NCBI GenBank assembly: GCA_001986395.2 | Contig: MQVO02000007.1 | Location: 1,488,001-1,552,000 of the forward strand | DNA length: 64,000 nucleotides | From: Irpex lacteus | Lineage: Eukaryota; Basidiomycota; Agaricomycetes; Polyporales; Irpicaceae | Direction of reading: 5' to 3' | Shown: positions 33,780 to 43,489 of the stretch, in pieces | Layout: every line of letters starts with the position of its first letter | How positions within the stretch are numbered: the stretch's first letter is position 1 | Translations under genes and position numbers: made by a program | The notes under the pieces: generated by a model | Told to the model about the DNA's origin: nothing | Databases searched by the model: none | Seen by the model: only the letters and a program-made list of their open reading frames with translations

Positions 33780-36413
33780 ATGGCCTCAATGCAGCTCTTT
33801 CGCGGTACCATCGCCCTAGTAGGCCCAACCATCGAAGATATAGTGAAGGGCACAAATATTCCTAACCTCTACTCGCTCATACAAACAACTATCCCCTACC
33901 ATGTCACTCTTGTCACGAAGAATGAGCTACGCACCCTTCCCTCCGGTATCTCTCCCGAACAAACTCTCCATCGCCTGCAAGAAGGTCTGGGGCAAGAACC
34001 TCCTACGTTACATTCCGCGGGTCTGGGAGGGCACCCTCGCGGAAGGCCGGAAGTGCTCTTTGTCGTCGTCATATGGGCCAAAGGGCAGCAACTTCGAAAG
34101 ATACTTGGCCTCCCACCAAAATACTTCCACATCACATTATCTCAACAGGACGCACACGACATCGACAAAGGGGTTAATTCACTTCTAGAGGAGCTACCAT
34201 TCACATCACCACCAGATCTTCTCGACCATCTCGTATATACCCTCTTTATCATGGGCGACTACGCACGCGCGAAGGAGTTCTCGGTGCAACTATGTCGGAG
34301 GACACCTACATCAGAGAAAGGATTCTTACGACTTGGCGATGCAGCTGTCAAGCTTTCCCAGTACAAACTGGCATTGCTATCATATGCGTCTGCCTACCAG
34401 TGTTCAGCAGAGGATGATGCCAAGACGCAGACCTACGCCCTTCGGAAACTCGTGGCATGCGCGAAGGGGACAGAATGGGGGACTGTCTGCGCAGAATGGG
34501 AATTGGGGCAAATCCCTGACGAGATTTCTTCAATCTTGTTACGCCCATGGTCGTCTGATCTGCGCGCGAGGGTCACTCAGGCCAGCACAGAGATACCAAC
34601 GCTCTGCATAATGCCTCGGGACCATCTCCTCATTCCTTCCCCGACAGCACGCACCATACAAGACCCCTACTACACACTTCCACGATTCTTTAGGTGGCTC
34701 GTACCTTTTCGCATCGCACTTATGTCTACTCCACGCAGTGCTCTTGACATTGCGGCGCTGGGCTCTGCTCATCTTGGAATCCGCCATGTCTTAACATTAA
34801 CCGAAGAGACACCTTTGCCGAAGGAGTGGTTTCAGGCGACGAATGTGAAGAATATCTTCTGTCCAATCCCCAATTTTCATCCTCCAACGATCGAACAAAT
34901 GGATCTCATAATGAAGCTACTGTGTCAAGAAGGCAACACTCCTATCCTCATTCATTGTGGCGGCGGCAAAGGTCGCGCGGGCACGGTCGCGGCCTGCTAC
35001 CTCGCCGCTTTCGGTTTCTCTCCTCCTCCATCCGACCCTACCATCCTCACTCAGCCCACAATGTCCGCGCCAGAAGCTATTGCAGCATTAAGGAACATCC
35101 GACCTGGGAGTATTGAGACGGAACAACAGGAAGCGTTTGTTAGCAAGTGGTGCAGCACAATATGGAAGCGGCAGTCTATCTTTCCTGATCCTGTACCCGA
35201 ACCTCTTCCCTGTTCGCTTGATATTGATGGAACTCTCGAGCCCGCAAGTAACCTCTTCATTTTCGTGGGTCTACCGGGATCTGGCAAGTCATGGGTTTCT
35301 AGAGCATTGCTTGCCCGTGATCCAGATAGCTGGACATGGATCAGTCAGGACGAGGCAGGTAATCGGAGCGCATGCGAGTCTGCCATAGGTCGCCCAAGGC
35401 AGAAAGGCAAAGTCATCCTCGACCGCTGCAACACTTCCCGAGACGACCGTAAGGCATGGCTCGCACTGGCAGCACACTGGGCCGTCTCGCCTATATGTGT
35501 CTGGTTCGATTACTCCCCTGAGCTGTGCGTGTCACGAGCGCAGAACCGCTTTGGTCATCCTACTCTGCCTCCTGGTGGAAGGGTTCGGAACGCGGTCAAG
35601 CAGATGCAAGAGCTCCTGGTGGCCCCAACACACCAGGAAGGATTTTCTGCGATTGTGACAATCCGCTCTTTCGCTGCTGCTGAGGAGTTCGTGCGGCGTG
35701 TCTCAAATCCTGTTGGTCTGTTCAAATTTCCTCGCACAGCGCACCTTATCAACCTCGGCGCGGCTACAGACGACGACTTGGTCGTGAGTGGCTTACAGGT
35801 TGACGGAGCCTCGTCAAACGCACATGTCGTCATAACGGAGAAGGTAGACGGAGCAAACATGGGGTTTTCTCTATCTGCCGATAGGACGCAAGTGATTGTA
35901 CAGAACAGATCACACTATGTCAACCCCACATCGCACGCACAGTTCAAGAAGCTCGAACAGTGGGTCGACGTACATCGAGGAGATTTGTACAAGATACTGG
36001 ACAGGGATCCGTACTTTGCGCAGCGTTATGTGCTATTCGGCGAATGGCTCACAACGGTACACTCCGTAACCTACACCAAACTTCCGGACTGGTTCCTAGC
36101 CTTCGATCTGTATGATAGGACAACGCGTAGCTGGGTTGATCGGAAGACCCTTGCTGCTCTACTGGCTGAGACGCAGATTCGGCAGACACCACTTCTTTAC
36201 GAAGGACCTATGCCTTCTGAAGAAGAGCTGAAGGCCATGGTGCAGCGGCAATCGCAATTCACTGAGGGACGGTTGGAGGGGGTGTACGTGAAGGTGGAGC
36301 GTGAGGGTAGAGTTGTCGGCAGGGGTAAAGTTGTAAGAAGTGACTTCATTGCTGGTAACGAGCACTGGACGAAAGGCATTCTGCGGTCGAACCAACTTGA
36401 AAATATATCATAG
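33780..36413 (+). CDS. Multidomain RNA end-healing and sealing protein: 2H phosphoesterase-like, TPR-like, phosphatase, kinase, RNA ligase
   Basis: This single exon encodes 877 residues, and I infer an RNA break-repair enzyme. Residues 1-140 contain two HxTL motifs, YHVTLVTK (His41) and YFHITLSQ (His117), the paired signature of 2H phosphoesterases such as cyclic phosphodiesterases. Residues 145-245 are helical with TPR-like repeats (YTLFIMGDYARAKEFSVQL, FLRLGDAAVKLSQYKLALLS). Residues 295-460 form a dual-specificity-phosphatase domain with ILIHCGGGKGRAGTV (Cys393, Arg399). The usual general-acid Asp position seems to be Asn365 in CPIPNFHPPT. Residues 490-640 are a P-loop kinase domain with FIFVGLPGSGKSWVSRAL (497-504) and VILDRCNTSRDDRKAW. 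Residues 650-877 are an Rnl2-like ligase with ITEKVDGANMGFSLS (Lys688, motif I), VLFGEWLTTVHSV and WFLAFDLYDR (motif III region), LEGVYVKVE (motif IV) and GRGKVVRSDF (motif V). The start at 33780 was chosen because the 2H fold begins there. Confidence 0.85.
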   Translation: MASMQLFRGTIALVGPTIEDIVKGTNIPNLYSLIQTTIPYHVTLVTKNELRTLPSGISPEQTLHRLQEGLGQEPPTLHSAGLGGHPRGRPEVLFVVVIWAKGQQLRKILGLPPKYFHITLSQQDAHDIDKGVNSLLEELPFTSPPDLLDHLVYTLFIMGDYARAKEFSVQLCRRTPTSEKGFLRLGDAAVKLSQYKLALLSYASAYQCSAEDDAKTQTYALRKLVACAKGTEWGTVCAEWELGQIPDEISSILLRPWSSDLRARVTQASTEIPTLCIMPRDHLLIPSPTARTIQDPYYTLPRFFRWLVPFRIALMSTPRSALDIAALGSAHLGIRHVLTLTEETPLPKEWFQATNVKNIFCPIPNFHPPTIEQMDLIMKLLCQEGNTPILIHCGGGKGRAGTVAACYLAAFGFSPPPSDPTILTQPTMSAPEAIAALRNIRPGSIETEQQEAFVSKWCSTIWKRQSIFPDPVPEPLPCSLDIDGTLEPASNLFIFVGLPGSGKSWVSRALLARDPDSWTWISQDEAGNRSACESAIGRPRQKGKVILDRCNTSRDDRKAWLALAAHWAVSPICVWFDYSPELCVSRAQNRFGHPTLPPGGRVRNAVKQMQELLVAPTHQEGFSAIVTIRSFAAAEEFVRRVSNPVGLFKFPRTAHLINLGAATDDDLVVSGLQVDGASSNAHVVITEKVDGANMGFSLSADRTQVIVQNRSHYVNPTSHAQFKKLEQWVDVHRGDLYKILDRDPYFAQRYVLFGEWLTTVHSVTYTKLPDWFLAFDLYDRTTRSWVDRKTLAALLAETQIRQTPLLYEGPMPSEEELKAMVQRQSQFTEGRLEGVYVKVEREGRVVGRGKVVRSDFIAGNEHWTKGILRSNQLENIS

Positions 36414-36663
36414 TACTCGACTATAACCGGGATTATTGAACTTGCATGTATGTAATCGTAGTGGATTAGCTAAGGAGGCAAATTCGTACCAAGAGCCGGA
36501 CGCAACAAAACTTACACGCGAGACGTCTGACAGTGAGATCGCATTTGAAAGATTGCGCGATTATCTCATCTCATAAAGCTCAAGTGCTCGCAACTCCAAC
36601 TCTCACCACCATCTTTGCTTTGCTCGCATCTACGACCTCGCATTTACGTTCATTACAGTAATC

Positions 36664-37981
36664 ATGTCCTATTCCATCTTTGCTCTGGGCAACCCCTTGC
36701 TCGATATTCAGGTCTACAACGGCGAGGAGCTGTTGAAGAAGTATGACCTGAAAGCTAACGATGCCATCCTCGCAGAGGAGAAGCACACCCCTCTGTGAGC
36801 ACAGATCATCATCGAAATTCTTTGCTTTTTCTGACAGTGGACTACAGCTATGAAGAGCTCGTGAAGAACTACAAACCCACATACGTTGCGGGCGGCGCTG
36901 CTCAGAACGCTGCTCGTGGAGCTGCCGTGAGTACTTGCCCAGCTTCTCATTATCGAAGTCAAAATCTGATACATGGGAAACGACTTCCCTCTATAGTACG
37001 TTCTCCCACCGAAGTCCGTCGTGTATGCCGGCAGTGTCGGAAACGACGACCTTGCTGAACAGCTCAAGGCGGCCAACAAGCGTGAGGGTCTAGACGAGGT
37101 TTACTATGTCAAGGAAGGCGAGCAGACTGGTGCCTGTGGTGTGATCATCACCGGCCACAATCGGTGCGTTCCGCGTCTTAGCATTTTAGAGTATTGGTCC
37201 TGACTGCCGTAATAGCTCCCTGGTGACCACTCTCCGCGCCGCAGAGAAGTTCGACAAGTCCCACCTCTCTTCGCCCCAGGTTGCGCCTCTGATCGACGCT
37301 GCCAAGCTATTCTACGTTGAGGGCTACTTCCTCACACATGGTAGCGAGTCTGCTCTTGAGCTTAGCAAGAAGGCTTCAGAAAGCAGCAAGGTTTGTCGAC
37401 CGTCTGTGCTTTCCCAAGAGCGTGTATTCATGAGAATTCGTCCATGCCCAGATCTTCGTCCTGAACCTTTCGGCACCATTCATCCCCCAGTTCTTCGGTG
37501 TCCAACTGCAGCAGATCCTTCCTTACACCGATATTGTTATTTGCAACGAGACTGAGGCCGAATCATGGGCAAGCGCGACCGGTGTCGCTGACAAGGATCT
37601 TGTTAGCATCGCCAAGGCTCTCGCTACGCAGCCCAAGACGAACGCTGCCCGTCCCCGTATCGTCGTTATCACTCACGGCGCCGAGAGCACTATCGTTGTT
37701 TCCGCCAATGATCTCGAGAACCCCAAGACCTTCGCCGTTCATGCTCTCTCTGACTCCGAGATTGTTGACACCAACGGCGCTGGTGATGCCTTTGCTGGTG
37801 GTTTCATTGGTGCCTACGTGAGCGGCAAGTCTCTTGACGAGTCCGTTGAGGCAGGTCACAAGATGGGTGCGATGAACGTACAGCTTGTGAGTATTCTCTG
37901 AAATTTTGTGGTTGACTTTTGACTTATCATGTCCATTAGGTCGGCCCTCAATATAAATGGCCTAAGGTCAACATTTTGTAA
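36664..37981 (+). CDS. ADO1: Adenosine kinase (PfkB family)
   Basis: This enzyme phosphorylates adenosine to AMP and keeps the methyl cycle running by removing adenosine from S-adenosylhomocysteine breakdown. The ATG at 36664 opens MSYSIFALGNPLLDIQVYNG. Later exons read YEELVKNYKPTYVAGGAAQN, AARGAA (substrate-binding GG), VVYAGSVGNDDLAEQLKAAN and GACGVIITGHNRSLVTTLRA. Then come FYVEGYFLTHGSESALELSK, ILPYTDIVICNETEAESWA and PRIVVITHGAESTIVV. The catalytic block is IVDTNGAGDAFAGGFIGAYV, with the Asp base in GAGDAF. The last short exon gives VGPQYKWPKVNIL and the TAA at 37979-37981. About seven exons make a protein near the usual 345 residues. All PfkB signatures are present. Confidence 0.95.
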
Positions 37982-38134
37982 ACTTAGCGTCCTGTGTTCG
38001 TATGATACCACCGTCGCTCTCAACAGCATCGATGCTTTCAACAGCAATACCACTATCATCACACATACCAGTAGCAATTAGAAGTAGCTTTCCACAGCTT
38101 GTATCAATAGACCCCTGTTTGCCAGCCAGCGTGC

Positions 38135-40018
38135 TCAGCCATCAAAGCTGTTCTGCAAAGCGCATATATTAAGTACATGTACAGCGATTAACATGTTCGA
38201 GGTATATCCTGCAGCACTTGTGTCCGACATCGCCTCCGTCCGGAGGCAGTAGAGTGCTGCTAATGCTAGTAATGTCCCTATACGTTTCAAGCAAGAGATC
38301 CCGAGCGTGATTCCTTCCAAGAACGCAATATAACCTGAGATAGAATTGGAGACTGTTGGGAAGAATGAGGCAGATGAGACCACGGGACACTCTCGTAACT
38401 CACGATAGAAAGTAGAAATAAATATATAGGTGGCGGGCCGATTACGCTCGCAAGGAAGCGAGCGATTCCTGACATACGCATGCATCGTCATCGACAAGCA
38501 TGCTGGCGAGGGAGACTCGGTTTTGCTCACCCTTGCCACGATCAATAATGGCGCATCCAGAGCCACATCGCGCATCCGGGGTGAGAGAGTATCCTCTTCA
38601 AGGTCCTCAAGGTACCGCGAACTTGATGGCCCTAGGATACTGGCCAATGAGGAGGGAGGTAAAGATGGTGAGACCTTTGCGGTACTTTCCCTTTCGAAGT
38701 CATCGTCAGCTGGTGAAGAACCGTGTTCATCTTCGCTTCTGGTTCCATTACTCGTTTCTGGACGTTTCAGTTGCTGATCCGCTTTCACATTACAGCTCGT
38801 GCTCTCGTCATCTTCCGCAGCGCTACTGGTAGAGTGGTCGTCGTCTTCGTCCCTATCGGGCTCGGACTCCGCATCCCCTTCGTCCTCCGCGTGCCCGTCC
38901 GTATCGACGTCCGAGTCTTCAGAATGAGTAGACCGGGTGGCTGAGATAGGTGGCCCGTAGGAGGTGTATGCTCTCGAGAGAGGAGGACCTCCTGGGTTAA
39001 CAAGGTGGGTGATATAATCCGGTGGGTAGGGTGGCGGATATCCAGCAGGTAGAATAGGAGGACCGTGTCGGTAGTATGTCGAGGGCGCATAGTACGATGA
39101 GACGGGGTATAGCTGGGGAGCAGGCGGAGGTGCTGGTGAGCCCTCGGTAGACCACGGAGGGGTGGAAGGCCATTGTAACCTGGCAGCAGATGTGGGTATA
39201 GCAATGGCGTGCGAATATCCTCCGTCAATGAAGATAGCTGGAGGCGGGGGTAATGGTGATCCGTAGTCTAAGAAATGTGTCAGTCAATGTCGCAACGATG
39301 GTGAGGATATGCCCACGAGAGAGTGTCGCCTGCGATCGCTGGTAAGTTGCGCGCGCGGTAGACTCTGGCTTAAGAGTAGGCTTTGGCAATTCAGAATCTT
39401 CTGGTTCATCCCTCACAGGAGAGTTATCGCGGCTCGGCGAAGACATGGAAGTGTCAGTATGATCTGAGTCGTCAGCAGATATCTTCGCGTTACTTGATGA
39501 TTCAATTATGACTCCGTTATGTCTGTAGTGGATTTCATGTCAGTGCTCCTAGTGCATAGCGAGTGACAATATAGTACCTTGACTTCTGATGTCGTCGCAA
39601 TGCATCGGTCTATTTAATGGCGGAAATTATAGTGCATCGTATGTGAGCTTCGTGAACTGGACATACTCTGGTGAAAGTGGCGTCGCATTGAGGACAAGCA
39701 CTGTCGCCATTGCGAATTATAAGCACAAGGTTTATTGGGTAACAATTCCGAATAGCTCTACTCACTACCCTGGCTGGGAATGACCTTTAGTAGTCCTCTG
39801 ATGACGCTTCAAGTCGGCTTCACGGGCAAAGGATTTGTTGCAATCGTTGATTTTACAAGCCCAGAGACCTGTTTTCGAATGGGGTTTCTTCCTCTGAAGA
39901 ATTTCCTTTTTCTCTTCGGGCTGTACAGCAACGAGGACTATCAGCCACAGGTGGCGGTGGCTGAAAATGCCAGCCACGGTAGAAGACTCACCGGTGGCTT
40001 TGCGTGTGCCCGAACCAT
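38135..40018 (-). CDS. Two-finger C2H2 zinc-finger protein, probable transcription factor
   Basis: The ATG at 40018 opens MVRAHAKPP, and an intron leads to PEEKKEILQRKKPHSKTGLW. Finger 1 is ACKINDCNKSFAREADLKRH followed by QRTTKGHSQPG. Finger 2 is split by introns: ACPQCDATFTR joins to TDALRRHQKSRHNG. The rest is disordered: TSMSSPSRDNSPVRDEPEDS, a Pro/Tyr-rich part (SSYYAPSTYYRHGPPILPAG, YPPPYPPDYITHLVNPGGPP) and an acidic Ser/Asp run (THSEDSDVDTDGHAEDEGDA). This is the layout of a fungal regulator with a DNA-binding N terminus and an activation-type tail. The last exon is uncertain. The frame stays open to 38135, but a GTGAGC donor occurs near 38530 after DAPLLIVAR, so the real end could be elsewhere. 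DNA target and pathway are unknown. Confidence 0.75.
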
Positions 40019-40460
40019 GGTGCTATGTGAACAGAGTTAATTAGACAAATTATAGTTTCCGCGATGCAGGTACGGGCTGTCAATGTTGCACGGTCAGTAT
40101 TTCCAGTTTCACCCGCGAAAAGTGTGGCCACAAGCACTTTGATGGTGCCACAAGTCAAAGCGCTGTGCGCCGGTTATTTCGTTCTTGAGAGGCGGCGCTT
40201 GAGTCGGACACCAGATCGAAGATCATCCTGTTTCGGCCACATATCGGCATTTTCGAAGTCAGTCTGGCCATGAGGCGGAGCTGAAAATTGAAATGCGCAT
40301 GTATTCAAATCGTAACTACAACTCGAGTAGTTTGTGGGACAACGAGGTATGGATATAAGCCTGAGCAGCCTGAGGCTCCGACAAACAGACCGTACCTTTG
40401 TATTTACATAGGAAGGGCCAACATACTATCACCTAAGTACTAGGCTAGTAGTACTACAGT
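40019..40460. other. Intergenic between zinc-finger gene and P450
   Basis: These 442 bases lie upstream of the zinc-finger gene and downstream of the P450 3' end. No gene is supported. Confidence 0.4.
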
Positions 40461-42470
40461 CTACTCGTGTCGCTTCCTGAACAGGACCTTGGCGGTAGGA
40501 CTAGGAACGACCACGAACGCGTTATACCAGTTTGAAGGGCGCACTCCTTCCTTCTCCAGTTTCATATCATAGTTCAGAACAAGATATGCGAGGATTGTCT
40601 TCAGTTCGCTGGATGCAAAGAATCTGCCAGGGCTGCCATATTGGCGTGTTAATCAGTAACAAGACCCGTAACTGTCATTTGGTAAGAGAACCGACCACGC
40701 ATGTCTTCCATGCCCAAATCCCAAATATTCTGTGGATGTTGCAACATACTGGTATTTTACACCGCCATTGCCAGATGCGTCCTCCTCCCGTAAGTTGACA
40801 AACCGCAGGGGGTCAAAGATATCCGAGTTCTCATAGTTTTCTGCATCCCTATGTGTTGATGCGACTGGCGCGACGACGAGGGTTCCTGCTGGGACGTACG
40901 TGCCATCTGAAAATTTGTAGTCCTTCATAATCATACGAGTCAGGCTGACTGTATAATGCTTTAGTGTGGTGAGCTTCCCGTCGATGGACTGTGCGTACCG
41001 AGGTTGGTGCCATTGTAGCGTTGGGATTCTCTAAGGAAACTATCCACCTTCCGCATTTTGTTTAAAGATCCCTTGGACCATCCTTCCGCTCCTACAATCG
41101 ACTCGACCTCGTCTCGAAGTACTTGTATGTATTCAGGCTGAGCTGCTAGATGCAGCAGCGCATGGGTAAGGGACTATGCAACATGCAGTTCAGATTGACG
41201 TAGCATAATCGTTGGAAACGTACTCACCGTGGATGTCGTGAATATTGATGCGAAGTTCATGAGTAGTACCCTCTCCATAATCTTCTCCGATGACTGTTTC
41301 CTTGCTACTGCTGCTTCAATCAACCATTGTAAAACGTCGACCTAATGAAAATAGGCCTCAGCTACGTTTGAGACTGCTTTGTGGGCCGACATACCGGTCT
41401 GTCGGTATCATCAGAGCCCAGTTGCTCCAAATTGGCACGACGCTCTTGGATAGTAGGTCCCAGAAATTTCAAGCCTCGATGAACGAAAGGATCGATATCG
41501 GTCACGAACTTGGCCGCAAGCCTAGGTTCGGTATCAGCGACAGTGCATAAGCAACAGGAGAGCGAGATGGATGGTCGACATACGGCTTGAGGAACGGCGG
41601 GAACATGCCGACAAACCGTCTGGCTTTGCTGACATCTCGCGCAAAGTTGACTGCGAGATGGAGATAGTCCCGATCACGACCTATTTTAGCCATATATGAA
41701 TAAACTACGAGAGCAATACGAGGAAGACACGACTTACATAGCTGAGCACCAACAAATACACGACTGCTGGCTCTGGCAATGAGATTCTCCATCGTGGATA
41801 ACGCAGGTACCGCCGTCCAACCTATACAAGAACTTTGTGAACGGAGCTCGAAACTTAAAAGGGGATGATACTGACTATCAGTCGTGGCAGGAATAATATC
41901 CTGGATTCCGGAGCATATCTCGTCATGTAAAGCATCAAACATGTTGGTGATGTTACGAGTCAATTGCTTCTGAATGATATCAATATGGTATGGGTCCTCC
42001 GTGAGAGACTTTCCGAAGATATACGACGTGCTGATGAGCTCTCCAGCCCCGATAGCGAACGAGGCGTAGTCGTCAGGCAGTTTCTGCAATTCGTCTGCGA
42101 GGCGTGTTCCTGTTATGACAACGAGCCAGCGGTCTGGCATCGGTATCTTGAATGTCCTTCCCTTGTACTATGTATCATCAGTGAGCCACAATATCATTAC
42201 AAAGTTGGCGTATATCTAACCATATCATAGCCTTCCTGTAACAGGGCCTTCGCGTTGTTGACATAGTTAAACGCCCCAAGGTATGACAGAATCGGAAGGG
42301 AGGAGCCCCCTACAGTGGGAATGGCGCGTAGCTGGAAGAAACGAGCTTAGACTATGAGCTCTGACCATTCAGTAAAGAGAACGTACACTATACTTGCTTA
42401 ACCAATAGTAGAGAGTGAGCGCAATAGGCACGCCAACGACAGCGTAAGTGGATGTCACAAAAAGCTCCAT
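40461..42470 (-). CDS. Cytochrome P450 monooxygenase, ent-kaurene-oxidase-like basidiomycete type
   Basis: This is a membrane-anchored haem monooxygenase. The ATG at 42470 opens the anchor MELFVTSTYAVVGVPIALTL. Exons follow with LRAIPTVGGSSLPILSYLGA, YKGRTFKIPMPDRWLVVITG and LIARASSRVFVGAQLC. The I-helix reads VLLMNFASIFTTSTSLTHAL, lacking a classical AGxDT box, as in the ent-kaurene-oxidase-like clan. The K-helix ExxR is FLRESQR. Then come DGTYVPAGTLVVAPVASTHR and DIFDPLRFVNLREEDASGNG. The haem loop is YLGFGHGRHA-CPGRFFASNE, and the intron (donor GTCGGT, near 40690) splits the cysteine codon as TG and C. The stop at 40461 follows VLFRKRHE. At least eight introns are present, usual for Agaricomycete P450s. 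No neighbouring gene clearly shares a pathway, so the substrate is unknown. Confidence 0.88.
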
Positions 42471-43489
42471 GGCGTTGTCTGTGCTGCTTAATAAGAGACA
42501 ACGATAACCGAGCTGTGGTGGACGATGCTACACTGGAGTATATTCGCCGAGCTATATAGCGTGCCACAATGTTTGCCAGCCGACCCGTGGGCGCTCTGAT
42601 TAGCTGATTGCCTCTAGGTGATACAGGGCTGTAAGTCGGCGTATGGGTGACGGGGAGAGGCAGGTGGCTGGGCGCACATACCTATACAGAGTAGTTCCCT
42701 GCCCTCTACAGTCCCCGATCAAGCAGTGACGATCCCGCTTGCACCGCCCAAGGTCAGCCTGCTTGTGTAAATCTGCACAAAGAACTTCTGATCAGTACTC
42801 ATGTGAGTGTTTCCTGGGTCAGTAGACCTGAAAGAAGCACTGTTCGCGGAACGTGCCGATACATATTTGACGAATAGCCTTGCAAACCTCGCGAAATGCG
42901 CGCCGCAAGCATCAAAGTGGCATTGACTATGGAATCTGTGAACCATGGGGAGTCTCCAGGCCGCGTGTCTATTCGATGATCGTAAAAAGCTCCAACCACT
43001 CTTGAATATCTCTCTGAAACCTCCTTCATCTGTACATGTAATAGAGGTACCTGGAGGTCAACCTTTGAACGCAAGACAAATCGAATCTCGCACCTCTTAA
43101 CCTTGCTAATATGGGGGCAAAGTTAATCACATCCGCCGATACAGGGACTTGAAGTATCCCGTCGATCAATGCAAGACAGAAGACAAACGCGTGTCTTGTT
43201 AAGCATCTGTATGAATACACCTCCGGACGATGAATGTGAGTGTTCGGTGCACGAATGATACGGTATAGGTGAATTATACTGAAGGGTATAGATAGACAGA
43301 TGCAAGGAGGGATTGTATGCCAACATGCGTAGATAGCAATAGTGATCAGATATGATCCATGGAACATGAAAGGAGAGAACGAGAAAGAGTGGTCGAGGAT
43401 GATATGATAACAATAACGTGCAGAGAAAAAGTACGGTTTGCAAAGTGTTCCATGAAAAGTCAGTGAATGAACAAGAAACGAGTGCACGT
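42471..43489. other. Intergenic region with a possible minus-strand exon at 42888-43029
   Basis: Most of this 1-kb interval is promoter and 3' UTR. On the minus strand 42888-43029 follows a CAG acceptor and reads MKEVSERYSRVVGAFYDHRI, DTRPGDSPWFTDSIVNATLM, LAARISR before a GT site. An upstream frame reads VPVSADVINFAPILARLRGA, RFDLSC. These look coding-like but no full gene or known family could be built. Confidence 0.25.
42553..42558 (-). promoter_or_regulatory. TATA box of the P450 gene
   Basis: TATATA lies about 85 bases upstream of the P450 ATG on the minus strand (inside GCTATATAGC), a good core-promoter position. Confidence 0.45.

Noticed and set aside
40640..40730. P450 read as a pseudoenzyme lacking the haem cysteine
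   Set aside because: An intron with a GTCGGT donor restores the Cys codon and the whole CPGRFF motif, so loss is not needed.
24049..42470. A secondary-metabolite cluster joining the adenylation enzyme and the P450
   Set aside because: They are 15 kb apart with pirin, DNA repair, splicing and adenosine kinase genes between them, and no transporter, synthase or cluster regulator lies close by.
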